Translations under genes and position numbers: made by a program
The notes under the pieces: generated by a model
Databases searched by the model: none
Told to the model about the DNA's origin: nothing
The model's input: the letters and a program-made list of their open reading frames with translations, nothing else
Shown: piece after piece, positions 18,041 to 27,449 of the stretch
How the letters are laid out: every line of letters begins with the position of its first letter
Numbering within the stretch: the stretch's first letter is position 1
Source: Fusobacterium sp. JB019
GTDB lineage: Bacteria; Fusobacteriota; Fusobacteriia; Fusobacteriales; Fusobacteriaceae
NCBI GenBank assembly: GCA_030673965.1
Contig: JAUTCN010000002.1
Span: 1-64,000, forward strand
Direction of reading: 5' to 3'
DNA: 64,000 nt

Positions 18041-18343
18041 ATGAAAAATAAAAAAGGTGTAGCTATAGAAGAAACAATGTCTTGGAAAGACATAACTCCA
18101 GGTGGAATAGTTTATGAAGCAGGAAGTGCAAGACACTTTAAAACAGGTGACTGGAGATCAATGAGACCAGTATTTGTTGCTGATAAATGTAAACAATGTT
18201 TATTATGTGCTCCAGTTTGTCCAGATTCTTCAATTCCAGTAAAAGATGGAAAAAGAGAAGATTTTGACTACGATCATTGTAAGGGTTGTGGAATTTGTTA
18301 TGAAGTATGTCCATTTGGGGCAATCGAATTTGTTAAAGAATAG
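18041..18343 (+). CDS. porD: 2-oxoacid:ferredoxin oxidoreductase, delta (2x[4Fe-4S]) subunit
   Basis: The 100-residue ferredoxin-like subunit has two CxxCxxCxxxC clusters: CKQCLLCAPVCP and CKGCGICYEVCP. It carries electrons from the TPP site to external ferredoxin. It starts one base after porG. Confidence 0.94.
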   Translation: MKNKKGVAIEETMSWKDITPGGIVYEAGSARHFKTGDWRSMRPVFVADKCKQCLLCAPVCPDSSIPVKDGKREDFDYDHCKGCGICYEVCPFGAIEFVKE

Positions 18344-18361
18344 AGTTGGGAGGAAAAATTA

Positions 18362-19543
18362 ATGAGTATAAAAGAAAGAATGTCAGGTAATGAAGCCATA
18401 GCAATAGCTATGAGACAAATAAATCCAGATGTAATGCCAGCTTTCCCTATTACACCATCAACTGAGATACCTCAATATTTCTCACAATTTGTTGCTAATG
18501 GAAAAGTGGATACTGAATTTATTCCAGTTGAATCAGAACATAGTGCTATGTCAGCAGCAATTGGTGCTGAAGCAGCAGGAGCAAGAACATTTAGTGCTAC
18601 TTCATCTTGTGGATTAGCTTTAATGTGGGAAATGCTATATGTAGCAGCTTCATCAAGATTACCAATAACTTTAGCTTGTGTAAACAGAGCTTTATCAGGT
18701 CCAATAAATATCAATGCAGATCATAGTGATTCTATGGGTGCAAGAGATGCAGGTTGGATTCAAATATATAGTGAAACAAATCAAGAAGCTTATGATAACT
18801 TTATTCAAGCTGTTATAATTGGAGAAGATCCAGAAGTTCAATTACCAGTAATGGTTTGTCAAGATGGATTTATTACTTCTCACGCAGTTGAAAATATTGA
18901 ATTATTAGAAGATAAAGTAGTTAAAGATTTCGTAGGAGAATATGAGCCAGAAGATTACTTATTAAATGCAGCTAGACCAATAGCTCATGGACCTTATGAT
19001 ATTGAAAAATATTATATAGAACATAAGAGATTACAAGCTCAAGGAATGATCAATGCTAAAGAAGTTATTTTAAAAGTAGCTGAAAAATTTGAAAAAATTT
19101 CTGGAAGAAAATACGGATTATTTGAAGAATATAAATTAGATGATGCAGAAGTAGCAGTTGTAGTTATAAACTCAACAGCTGGTACAGCAAAAGAAGCAGT
19201 TGATGAATTAAGAGCTGAAGGTAAAAAAGTAGGAGTGTTAAAAATTAGAGTATTTAGACCATTCCCAATGAAAGAAATTGCTGATGCCCTTAAGCATTTA
19301 GATATGGTAGCAGTTATGGATAAATCAGAAGGATTCTCAGCTTGTGGAGGACCAGTTTTCGCAGAAACTAGATCAGCTTTATATGATGTAGTAAATGCTC
19401 CAAAAATAGTAAACTATGTTTATGGTTTAGGAGGAAGAGACGTAACTGTTAATCACATAAGAGGAATTTTTGAAACTTTACTAGCTGAAAAAGATAGTAA
19501 AGAGGCTTTGGAAACATACAGATATCTAGGTGTAAGAGAATAG
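18362..19543 (+). CDS. porA: 2-oxoacid:ferredoxin oxidoreductase, alpha subunit
   Basis: The 393-residue alpha subunit begins with SGNEAIAIAMRQINPDVMPAFPITPSTEI, containing the conserved YPITPST-type loop that contacts the substrate. The transketolase-C-like domain follows at about 240-390. It is separated from porD by 18 bases with GGGAGG. Confidence 0.94.
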   Translation: MSIKERMSGNEAIAIAMRQINPDVMPAFPITPSTEIPQYFSQFVANGKVDTEFIPVESEHSAMSAAIGAEAAGARTFSATSSCGLALMWEMLYVAASSRLPITLACVNRALSGPININADHSDSMGARDAGWIQIYSETNQEAYDNFIQAVIIGEDPEVQLPVMVCQDGFITSHAVENIELLEDKVVKDFVGEYEPEDYLLNAARPIAHGPYDIEKYYIEHKRLQAQGMINAKEVILKVAEKFEKISGRKYGLFEEYKLDDAEVAVVVINSTAGTAKEAVDELRAEGKKVGVLKIRVFRPFPMKEIADALKHLDMVAVMDKSEGFSACGGPVFAETRSALYDVVNAPKIVNYVYGLGGRDVTVNHIRGIFETLLAEKDSKEALETYRYLGVRE

Positions 19544-19554
19544 GAGGAAATTCA

Positions 19555-20493
19555 ATGGCATATAATTTTAAAGAAGTAATGAATAAGCCTGAAAGACTAA
19601 CTGGTGGACAAAGAATGTGTGCTGGTTGTGGAGGACCAATCGCGGTTAGAACAGTCTTAAGAGCATTAAAACCAGAAGATCACGCAGTTATATGTAGTGC
19701 TACAAGTTGTTTAGAAGTATCTACATTCTTATATCCATATACAGCTTGGACTGATTCATTTATTCACTCAGCATTTGAAAATGCAGCAGCTACAATAAGT
19801 GGAGTAGAAACAGCTTATAAAGTATTAAAGAAAAAAGGTAAAGTTAAAGAAAACTTTAAATTTATCGCCTTTGGTGGAGACGGTGGAACATATGATATCG
19901 GATTCCAATCATTATCAGGAGCAATGGAAAGAGGACATGACATGGTTTATGTATGTTATGACAATGGAGCTTACATGAATACAGGTATTCAAAGATCTTC
20001 AGCAACTCCTCATTTTGCTGATACAACTACAACTCCAGCTGGATCAGTAATTCCAGGAAAAATTCAAGTTCAAAAAGATTTAGGTGCTATAATAGCTGCT
20101 CATAATGTAGCTTATGTTGGGCAATCTACATTCTTAGGAAACATGAAAGATTTATATGAAAAAGCTGAAAAAGCAATATATACAGAAGGAGCATCTTACT
20201 TATCAGTAATGGCACCATGTCCAAGAGGATGGAGATATAGTGCAGAAAAAATAATGGAAATTTGTAAAGCAGCAGTTGAAACTTGCTACTGGCCATTATA
20301 TGAAGTTATCGATGGAGAATGGAAACTTTCATATAAACCTAAAAAGAAACTTCCAGTTACAGAATTCTTAAAAACTCAAGGTAGATTTAAACATCTATTC
20401 AAAAAAGGAAATGAGCACATGTTAGAACAATTCCAAAAAGAAGTTGATCTAAGATGGGAAAGATTATTAAAAAGATGTGGAGAAGAATTATAA
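19555..20493 (+). CDS. porB: 2-oxoacid:ferredoxin oxidoreductase, beta (TPP) subunit
   Basis: The 312-residue TPP-binding subunit has CAGCGGP near the N terminus, a TPP motif GDGGTYDIGFQSLSGAMERGH followed by NGAYMNTGIQRS, and further cysteines for the proximal [4Fe-4S] cluster. It completes the gamma-delta-alpha-beta order. Confidence 0.94.
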   Translation: MAYNFKEVMNKPERLTGGQRMCAGCGGPIAVRTVLRALKPEDHAVICSATSCLEVSTFLYPYTAWTDSFIHSAFENAAATISGVETAYKVLKKKGKVKENFKFIAFGGDGGTYDIGFQSLSGAMERGHDMVYVCYDNGAYMNTGIQRSSATPHFADTTTTPAGSVIPGKIQVQKDLGAIIAAHNVAYVGQSTFLGNMKDLYEKAEKAIYTEGASYLSVMAPCPRGWRYSAEKIMEICKAAVETCYWPLYEVIDGEWKLSYKPKKKLPVTEFLKTQGRFKHLFKKGNEHMLEQFQKEVDLRWERLLKRCGEEL

Positions 20494-20577
20494 TAAAATA
20501 AATAAAAATAATAAGAACAGTAAGAACAATTAAATAAAATATGAACATGATACGCGGTAATCTTTAAAGAATAATAA

Positions 20578-20657
20578 ATTTGTCTTTTTGTAGGGAAAAA
20601 ACAAATAAAGTAGTGCAGGCCTCCTCTATAGGGGGCCATAACTGCTAAGGGAGGAAG
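20578..20657 (+). promoter_or_regulatory. Structured 5' UTR of nhaC-like gene, candidate riboswitch
   Basis: Two folded elements precede the gene. Hairpin 1 (20578-20606) pairs ATTTGT plus TTTTT with AAAAA plus ACAAAT around loop GTAGGG. Element 2 pairs AGTAGT (20609-20614) with ACTGCT (20641-20646), enclosing GGCCTCC (20618-20624) paired with GGGGGCC (20631-20637). The CCTCC of the inner stem is also complementary to the ribosome site GGGAGG (20649-20654), so two exclusive folds could switch translation. The ligand is unknown; an ion-sensing role is inferred from the antiporter gene. Confidence 0.6.
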
Positions 20658-20658
20658 T

Positions 20659-22005
20659 ATGGAGGAGAAAAAAAGTAGTTTTTTAGGATTAGTACCATTT
20701 TTAGTTTTCATATTGATATATTTAGGAACTGGGATTACTTTAAATTTAAAAGGTGTTCCAATGGCATTTTATCAATTGCCAGCACCAGTAGCTATATTTG
20801 TAGGTGTAATTGTAGCGTTTTTAATATTTAAAGGTAAATTAACAGAGAAGTTTGATTGTTTTCTTAAAGGATGTGGAGATCAGGACATTCTAATTATGTG
20901 TATAATCTATTTATTGGCAGGAGGATTCGCAGCAGTTTCTAAAGCCATGGGCGGAGTAGATTCTACAGTAAACTTTGGATTGACTTATATCCCGCCTCAA
21001 TTTATTGCAGCTGGATTATTTATAATTGCAGCTTTTATTTCCACAGCAACAGGAACATCAGTAGGATCAATAGTTGCACTAGGACCTATAGGTGTAGGAC
21101 TTGCAGAAAAAAGTGGAGTTCCAATGGCCTTTGTTATGGCAGCTTTAATAGGTGGAGCAATGTTTGGTGATAATTTATCAGTTATATCAGATACTACCAT
21201 TGCTGCAACAAGAACACAAGGTGTTGAAATGAGAGATAAATTTAGAGTAAACTTAGTAATAGCAGGAATAGCTGCAATTATTACTTTAGTTTTATTAGTA
21301 GTGTTTGGAAAACCAGAAATGGTTCCAGAAGTGCAAGAATATTCTTATAATATAATTAAAATAGTTCCTTATATTTTAGTTTTAGGATTATCCCTTGCAG
21401 GAATAAATGTATTCGTAGTACTTACTTTAGGAATAGTAGTTTCAGGAATAATAGGATTTTCTTTTGGAGAATTCACATTACTTGCTTATGCTGGAGAAAT
21501 TTATAATGGTTTCAAAGGTATGAACGAAATATTCTTACTATCTTTATTAACAGGAGGACTTGCAGCCTTGGTTAGAAGAGCTGGAGGAGTTCATTGGTTA
21601 ATAGATCAAGCATCAAAAATGATGACAGGAAAGAAAAGTGCTACATTAGGAATAGGAATGTTAGTAGGATTAATAGATGTAGCTGTAGCAAATAATACAG
21701 TTGCAATTATCATTAGTGGACCAATTGCCAAGAATATTAGTGATAAGTATGAAATAGACCCTAGAAAAACTGCTACAATACTTGATATATTTTCTTGTGT
21801 AGGACAAGGAGTAATACCATACGGGGCTCAAATGTTAATTCTTTTGAGTTTTACAAATGGAGCTATCAGTTTCTTAGATGTGTTCCCATTATTATGGTAC
21901 CAAGGACTATTATTAGTTCTTACTCTAGTTTCAATATATATTCCATTTGCAGATATGTATATTAAAAAACATCCTTGGGATTTTGAAGCAGGTAAGGCAG
22001 AATAG
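20659..22005 (+). CDS. NhaC-type Na+/H+ antiporter family protein
   Basis: The 448-residue protein has about twelve membrane helices. TGTSVGSIVALGPIGVGLAEKSG and GGAMFGDNLSVISDTTIAAT are the two hallmark loops of the NhaC family; the second carries the acidic residues used for ion exchange. Family members exchange Na+ for H+, although some relatives move amino acids, so the substrate is not certain. Expression is probably set by the folded leader described just upstream. Confidence 0.85.
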   Translation: MEEKKSSFLGLVPFLVFILIYLGTGITLNLKGVPMAFYQLPAPVAIFVGVIVAFLIFKGKLTEKFDCFLKGCGDQDILIMCIIYLLAGGFAAVSKAMGGVDSTVNFGLTYIPPQFIAAGLFIIAAFISTATGTSVGSIVALGPIGVGLAEKSGVPMAFVMAALIGGAMFGDNLSVISDTTIAATRTQGVEMRDKFRVNLVIAGIAAIITLVLLVVFGKPEMVPEVQEYSYNIIKIVPYILVLGLSLAGINVFVVLTLGIVVSGIIGFSFGEFTLLAYAGEIYNGFKGMNEIFLLSLLTGGLAALVRRAGGVHWLIDQASKMMTGKKSATLGIGMLVGLIDVAVANNTVAIIISGPIAKNISDKYEIDPRKTATILDIFSCVGQGVIPYGAQMLILLSFTNGAISFLDVFPLLWYQGLLLVLTLVSIYIPFADMYIKKHPWDFEAGKAE

Positions 22006-22056
22006 TTATAAAATTGTAGAAGAGTTTTTAGTTATAAAATCACATTTGTTTAAGAG

Positions 22057-22086
22057 AAAAGAGAGAAATTTCCCATTCTCTCTTTT
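22057..22086 (+). terminator. Terminator after the nhaC-like gene
   Basis: AAAAGAGAGAA pairs with TTCTCTCTTTT across an eight-base loop and runs into T6. Confidence 0.88.
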
Positions 22087-22177
22087 TTCTTTTGTCCAAA
22101 AACATTGATAAAAAAATAAAACTATATTATACTATAGGCAAAACTAGACATATTAAAATAAGAGTTAAGGAGAAAAA

Positions 22178-22972
22178 ATGATAAAATTAATAGCTACAGA
22201 TATGGACGGAACTTTGCTTAATGATGAAAAGCAAATAGATAATAAATTTTGGAATATTCATGAGAAATTAACAGAAAAAGGAATACATTTTTTAATAGCA
22301 AGTGGAAGACAATATTATAATATTTTTGAATATGTAAAACATTTAAAAGCAAATATTATAATTCTTGCAGAAAATGGTTCTATTATAATGGAAGATGGGA
22401 AGGAATTATTTTCAAAATGTTTACCAAAGGAAGATGCAATAAAACTTATTGAGGTTGGAAGAAATATTCCAACAGGTCATTTAATCTTCTGTGGTAAGAA
22501 GAAAGCTTATATAGAAAATACAGATCCTGAATTTATAACTGAATTAGAAAAATATTATAAAAAATATGAAATTGTAGAGGATATTACTAAGGTTGATGAT
22601 GAGGCTTTGAAAATAACTATTTGTGATTTAACAGGAGCAGAAAAAAATACTTATCCTTATTATAAAGATTATTATGATAAGTATAAGGTAGCTATTTCTG
22701 GTGAAATATGGGTAGATGTAGTTGATAAAGATATAAACAAGGGAGTAGCTTTAGAAATCTTGCAAGAAAAATTAGGAATAAAGAAAGCTGAAACAATGGT
22801 TTTTGGAGATTATTTAAATGATTATGAATTAATGCAACAAGGAGATTATAGTTTTGCTATGGAAAATGCTCATCCAGAATTAAAAGCTATTGCAAAATAT
22901 AGTGGTGGAGATAATAATGATGCAGGAGTAGTAAAAACAATAGAAGAATATATTTTTAATAAAAAAATATAA
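22178..22972 (+). CDS. HAD-family (Cof-type) sugar phosphatase
   Basis: The 264-residue HAD hydrolase of the Cof/YidA group has catalytic motif I DMDGTLLN with nucleophile and acid aspartates (D8, D10), motif II SGRQYYN, and motif III/IV GDYLNDYELM near the C terminus with a type IIB cap between. It should dephosphorylate a sugar phosphate or flavin-type substrate. It is a monocistronic gene between two terminators. Confidence 0.9.
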   Translation: MIKLIATDMDGTLLNDEKQIDNKFWNIHEKLTEKGIHFLIASGRQYYNIFEYVKHLKANIIILAENGSIIMEDGKELFSKCLPKEDAIKLIEVGRNIPTGHLIFCGKKKAYIENTDPEFITELEKYYKKYEIVEDITKVDDEALKITICDLTGAEKNTYPYYKDYYDKYKVAISGEIWVDVVDKDINKGVALEILQEKLGIKKAETMVFGDYLNDYELMQQGDYSFAMENAHPELKAIAKYSGGDNNDAGVVKTIEEYIFNKKI

Positions 22973-22983
22973 TAGATAAATTA

Positions 22984-23009
22984 AAAAAGGAAGCGAATGC
23001 TTCCTTTTT
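22984..23009. terminator. Bidirectional terminator
   Basis: AAAAAGGAAGC pairs with GCTTCCTTTTT around GAAT, with T-runs on both strands. It is shared by the phosphatase gene and the convergent racemase gene. Confidence 0.9.
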
Positions 23010-23849
23010 TTAGTCTATGTATAATACTCCTTCTGCAACTATGTGGACTAATCCAGTTAAGTACACAGAGGAGATAATATTATCACTTTGATGAACGTTT
23101 ATTTTTAAAGTTCCTCCAGGTTGGTGGACATCAACTTCAACATTTTTTTTTAAAAGATAGGATTTAATAATTCCTACAGCTGTTGAACCAGATCCGCATC
23201 CTCTTTCCCAAACTAAACTATTAGTTTCTTTTACATAAACAAGAGGAGTTATGAACATGGATTCACTATCTAAAAACATAATTCCAATAGCTTCAAAATT
23301 ATCTAACTTGGATTCTTTTAAAAATTCTTGAAAGAATTCTTTTCTATCTTTTTCATAAACACCTTCAACTACATAATGAGCTATTCCAGGAAACTTTACA
23401 ATATATCCTGAGTAGACTTTGTTTTTAAAGGAAAGATCAAATTTTTCAATGCTTTCATGAAGAGCCATTTTTATTTTAGCTTCATAAGTTTTACTATTTC
23501 CTTTGGATATAACTTCACATGAAATATCCTCATTAGAACCTGAAACTTCAAACTTTACTAAATGTCTATCTCCAACATTTCTAACAGTATGGTGATTTCT
23601 ATTTACAAGGACTGCTGCAAGAGCGCAACTTGCATTGCAACAAAATTCACCACCCATCATATATAATTTGATTCCAATTCTTTCATCATTTTTTTGTGAC
23701 TTTTCTAAAAAACCAACTTGTTCTGCATGAATATTATTATAATTCATAATCTTATTTGCAATTTCTATATATTTACTTCTTGGTAATGGATCTAATACTA
23801 GTACTGTCATATTTTCTGTAGGATTTATTTTTATAAAATTTAATTTCAT
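23010..23849 (-). CDS. DapF/CntK-like cofactor-independent amino-acid racemase
   Basis: The 279-residue protein has the two-domain DapF fold, which uses two cysteines as acid and base. The first motif reads MMGGEFCCNASCA (C70/C71) in place of DapF's GNGARC. The second reads ERGCGSGSTAVG (C218), lacking the GETLA-like loop that DapF has between ERG and its cysteine. That shorter loop and the C70-72/C216-218 spacing resemble histidine racemases such as CntK. I infer an amino-acid racemase, possibly for histidine, rather than diaminopimelate epimerase. Confidence 0.75.
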   Translation of the reverse strand: MKLNFIKINPTENMTVLVLDPLPRSKYIEIANKIMNYNNIHAEQVGFLEKSQKNDERIGIKLYMMGGEFCCNASCALAAVLVNRNHHTVRNVGDRHLVKFEVSGSNEDISCEVISKGNSKTYEAKIKMALHESIEKFDLSFKNKVYSGYIVKFPGIAHYVVEGVYEKDRKEFFQEFLKESKLDNFEAIGIMFLDSESMFITPLVYVKETNSLVWERGCGSGSTAVGIIKSYLLKKNVEVDVHQPGGTLKINVHQSDNIISSVYLTGLVHIVAEGVLYID

Positions 23850-23872
23850 ACATCCTCCTGAGAATAATCTTT

Positions 23873-24793
23873 TTATTTTTTAGCTTTAGCAGTAGGTTTT
23901 ACCTCAACTTTTCCTTTGTCACTAACTGCAGAAAATGCAGTTGCAAGATTTGCTACACCTTGAAGTTCAGAAGGAATAATTATTTTTGTTGCTTTTCCAT
24001 CTGCTACTTGAGTGAAAGTTTCCATTGCTTTTAAAGATAAAACTTTTTCACTTGGATTAGCTTCAGTTAAAAGTTTAAGAGCTTTAGCTTGTGCAGTAGT
24101 TACTTCAATTAAAGCTTCAGCTTCCCCTTGAGCTACTTTTATAGCAGCTTCTTTAGAAGCTTCTGCTCTTAAGATAGCTGATTCTTTTTCTCCTTCAGCA
24201 ACTAAAATTGCAGATTTTTTCTTACCTTCAGCAATTAAAACAGATTCTCTTCTTTCTCTTTCTGCTTTCATTTGTTTTTCCATAGCATCTTGAATTTCAG
24301 CAGGAGGAATTATGTTTTTAAGTTCCACTCTGTTAACTTTAATTCCCCAAGGATCAGTAGCTTCATCTAAGATAGCTCTCATTTTTGTATTAATTACATC
24401 TCTAGAAGTTAAAGTAGCATCTAATTCTAAATCTCCAATTATATTTCTAAGTGTAGTGGCAGTTAAATTTTCAATTGCATTTAAAGGATGTTCCACACCA
24501 TAAGTATATAGTTTTGGGTCAGTTATTTGAAAATAAATAACAGTATCTATTTGCATAGTTACATTATCTCTAGTTATAACTGGTTGAGGTGGGAAATCAA
24601 TTACTTGTTCCTTTAAAGAAACTTTTCTTGAGATACGATCGATGAATGGAATTTTCACCTTTAATCCAACTCCCCAAGTTGTTAAATAAGCTCCTAATCT
24701 CTCAATAACAAAGGCACGAGATTGAGGAACGATTCTGATATTCATTATAGTTAATATAATTAAAACTAGTATTAATAAAAATAGTATAAGCAT
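23873..24793 (-). CDS. SPFH/stomatin-like membrane protein (QmcA type)
   Basis: The 306-residue protein has one N-terminal membrane helix followed by a Band 7/SPFH domain (about 17-180; RLGAYLTTWGVGLKVKIPFIDRI) and a helical coiled-coil region rich in KAERERR and AEGEKESA. Such proteins scaffold lipid microdomains. It sits 12 bases downstream of an NfeD gene on the same strand, a common partner arrangement. Confidence 0.92.
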   Translation of the reverse strand: MLILFLLILVLIILTIMNIRIVPQSRAFVIERLGAYLTTWGVGLKVKIPFIDRISRKVSLKEQVIDFPPQPVITRDNVTMQIDTVIYFQITDPKLYTYGVEHPLNAIENLTATTLRNIIGDLELDATLTSRDVINTKMRAILDEATDPWGIKVNRVELKNIIPPAEIQDAMEKQMKAERERRESVLIAEGKKKSAILVAEGEKESAILRAEASKEAAIKVAQGEAEALIEVTTAQAKALKLLTEANPSEKVLSLKAMETFTQVADGKATKIIIPSELQGVANLATAFSAVSDKGKVEVKPTAKAKK

Positions 24794-24805
24794 TTTTTAC
24801 CTCCC

Positions 24806-25213
24806 TTAAGATTCACATTTTTCTAAAATTAATTTGTTTCCTGTTATTTCCTTAACAATGCCGAAGTCGTTTACATTTAATTTTTCATCGCAAACAGCTT
24901 TCCAATGTTTTCCGTCTAGTTTAACTTCATATAAGTCATGATTTAATACTTTTATAATTTTTACTTTTTGTCCATAAATTCTATTTTCAATTGGAGTTTT
25001 TTTACGAAGTAGTTTTTTAACAAAAGGTTTTGTTAAAATAAGTAATGCTAAACTGATTCCTATAAAAATATAAAATTCATAAAGTAAATTATTAATTTTT
25101 CCAGCTATAATTGTTAAAATCATTGCTGCAATAGCAAACCAAATACTAACTAATGCAGGAAAAGCAATTTCTATTACGGCAAACACAATAAATAATACAA
25201 ACCAAATAACCAT
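24806..25213 (-). CDS. NfeD family protein
   Basis: The 135-residue protein has two to three N-terminal membrane helices (about 1-65) and a C-terminal OB-fold (about 75-135; YGQKVKIIKVLNHDLYEVKLDGKHWKAV). This short form of NfeD lacks the ClpP-like domain and pairs with the SPFH gene downstream. Confidence 0.9.
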   Translation of the reverse strand: MVIWFVLFIVFAVIEIAFPALVSIWFAIAAMILTIIAGKINNLLYEFYIFIGISLALLILTKPFVKKLLRKKTPIENRIYGQKVKIIKVLNHDLYEVKLDGKHWKAVCDEKLNVNDFGIVKEITGNKLILEKCES

Positions 25214-25234
25214 TTAATCTCCTCCTTTAGTCAA

Positions 25235-25816
25235 TTAAAATTTTATTGCAGCTGCGAACATAAATCTGTGATTTTCGATATTATATTCAGCATTTCTAGC
25301 CTTATCATTAAGTTCTCCTGTATTTGTTTTATAAGAAAGTTCAATAGATAATTCTTCAATTTCTAATCCTATTCCAAAAGCATAATAAAAACCATTTTCA
25401 AAACTATAGTTATCATTATCTTTTATGTCATTATAAGAAAAACCTAAATCACCCTTTAAATATGGAGTCCATTGTCCGATTCTTAAAGAAGGTATGGTAG
25501 TTTTAACAGTTGCATATATAGGGATAGAATGCATATCTGGGATATTAGAATCTTTAAAAGATGAATCATATTTAAAAGCTCCATTCCACTGATATCCTAT
25601 ACCAACACCTGCTTCAAATCCATTTGAAATTTCTCTAGTTCCTTCAATTGCAAATCCATAAGCTGCTTCGTCCACCTGTTCTTTTACTCCTTGTTTTTCT
25701 TCAATTTTGTATTTTGCAAATGGAGAAAATTCACCTCTAAAATAAATATTATTGTCATTAGTAGCCCCTAAAGAAAAAGTTGAAATAGCTAAAAGTCCAA
25801 ATATTATTTTTTTCAT
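25235..25816 (-). CDS. Outer-membrane beta-barrel protein
   Basis: The 193-residue secreted protein has a signal peptide (MKKIIFGLLAISTFSLGA) and alternating hydrophobic strands typical of small eight-stranded barrels (GVGIGYQWNGAFKY, PYLKGDLGFSYND, FMFAAAIKF). The last residue is aromatic, a sorting signal for outer-membrane barrels. It agrees with a diderm host. The function is unknown. Confidence 0.8.
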   Translation of the reverse strand: MKKIIFGLLAISTFSLGATNDNNIYFRGEFSPFAKYKIEEKQGVKEQVDEAAYGFAIEGTREISNGFEAGVGIGYQWNGAFKYDSSFKDSNIPDMHSIPIYATVKTTIPSLRIGQWTPYLKGDLGFSYNDIKDNDNYSFENGFYYAFGIGLEIEELSIELSYKTNTGELNDKARNAEYNIENHRFMFAAAIKF

Positions 25817-25959
25817 AAGAATCCTCCTTGATAATTTAAGAAATTATATTATATTATGTTATATCCTTATTATACTATTTTTTTCAAAAAAATGCAGAAA
25901 TAAAATAAATAAACTATGTTATAATAAGACTAGAAGACTTATAAGAAAGGGTGATAATA

Positions 25960-27339
25960 ATGCTAGATAAAAAATTATTAAATAAAATTTTAGAAGAAGC
26001 TCTATCCACAGGGGGAGATTTCGCAGAAATTTTTATAGAAAAAAAGAATGTAAACAGCCTTTTTTTGACTGAAGGGAAATTAGAAAGATCAAATTCAGGA
26101 AAAGATTTTGGTGTGGGAATAAGAATATTTAAAGAAACTTATTCTGTCTATGGTTATACAAATGATATTGAAGAAGAAAATTTAATGAATTCAGTAAGAA
26201 AAATATCTAAAGCTATAGAAGGAATAAAAAAAGATATAGTTATAAATTTAGAAAAGAAAGAATATGAAAATATAAATAAAATAGAAGTTTATCCAGAAGA
26301 TGTACATAAAAGTGAAAAAGTTAAGATTATGAAAAAAGCATATAATGCGGCTAAAAATTATGATCCTATAATAAAAGAAGTAAGAATATCTTATTTAGAT
26401 GTAAAACAAAATGTTACTATAATAAATAGTGATGGATTATGGGTTGATGATGAAAGAGTTAGAAGTAGAATAAGTATTGAAAGTATTGCTGAAGAAAATG
26501 GAGAAATGCAAACAGGAAGAACAAGTCCTGGAGCTTCAATGGGATTTGAATTCCTAAGGGATTTAGACATTGAAAGCTATGCAAAGGAAGCTTCAAGAAT
26601 TGCAAAAACAATGCTTTATGCAGATTATTGTCCAAGTGGTAAGATGCCTGTTATAATTGATCATAAATTTGGAGGAGTTATTTTCCATGAGGCTTGTGGA
26701 CACGGGCTAGAAGCTACAAGTGTGGCAAAGGGGAATTCTATATTTGCAGGAAAAGTTGGAGAGCAAATTGCAAGTCCTTTAGTAACATTTGTTGATGATG
26801 GAACTTTGAAAAATGAATGGGGAAGTTTGACTGTTGATGATGAAGGAACAAAAACAAAAAGAAATGTTTTAATAGAAAAAGGAATATTAAAAGGTTATAT
26901 GATAGATAAGCTAAATGGTAGAAGAATGGGAATGGAATCTACAGGAAGCGGAAGAAGAGAATCATATAAATATTCTCCTACATCTAGAATGACTAATACA
27001 TTTATTTTAAATGGAGATTCTAATTTAGAAGAAATGATAAAAAATACTAAAAAAGGATTATATGCAAAATATATGGGTGGTGGATCAGTAAATCCAGCCA
27101 CAGGAGATTTTAATTTTGCAGTTATGGAAGGTTATTTAATAGAAGAGGGGAAAATAACAAAACCTGTAAGAGGGGCTACATTAATAGGAAATGGTGGAGA
27201 AGTTTTAAAGAAAATAGACATGGTAGGAGATAATTTAGGATATGGACAAGGGATGTGTGGTTCAGTATCTGGAAGCATTCCTACAAATGTTGGACAACCA
27301 GCAATCAGAATTAAAGAAATTTTAGTTGGTGGAAGATAA
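25960..27339 (+). CDS. tldD: Metalloprotease TldD
   Basis: The 459-residue protein belongs to the TldD/PmbA family, which degrades unfolded peptides and matures some modified peptides. The zinc motif HEACGH (in GGVIFHEACGHGLEAT) and C-terminal GNGGEVLKKIDMVGDNL are typical. A GTG at 25951 is open but ATG at 25960 is better spaced from AAAGG. No partner TldE gene is in the window. Confidence 0.9.
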   Translation: MLDKKLLNKILEEALSTGGDFAEIFIEKKNVNSLFLTEGKLERSNSGKDFGVGIRIFKETYSVYGYTNDIEEENLMNSVRKISKAIEGIKKDIVINLEKKEYENINKIEVYPEDVHKSEKVKIMKKAYNAAKNYDPIIKEVRISYLDVKQNVTIINSDGLWVDDERVRSRISIESIAEENGEMQTGRTSPGASMGFEFLRDLDIESYAKEASRIAKTMLYADYCPSGKMPVIIDHKFGGVIFHEACGHGLEATSVAKGNSIFAGKVGEQIASPLVTFVDDGTLKNEWGSLTVDDEGTKTKRNVLIEKGILKGYMIDKLNGRRMGMESTGSGRRESYKYSPTSRMTNTFILNGDSNLEEMIKNTKKGLYAKYMGGGSVNPATGDFNFAVMEGYLIEEGKITKPVRGATLIGNGGEVLKKIDMVGDNLGYGQGMCGSVSGSIPTNVGQPAIRIKEILVGGR

Positions 27340-27352
27340 GAGTGAATAATAT

Positions 27353-27388
27353 AGAGAAAAGCTAGATGTAAAATTCTAGCTTTTCTCT
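27353..27388 (+). terminator. Strong terminator between tldD and cas13c
   Basis: A 13-bp perfect stem (AGAGAAAAGCTAG / CTAGCTTTTCTCT) with a ten-base loop is followed by T6. It isolates cas13c from the tldD transcript. Confidence 0.93.
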
Positions 27389-27449
27389 AATTTTTTATAA
27401 AATATTGTATGGAATATAAATTATAAACTAGTAAGAAGGAGAAAAATTT

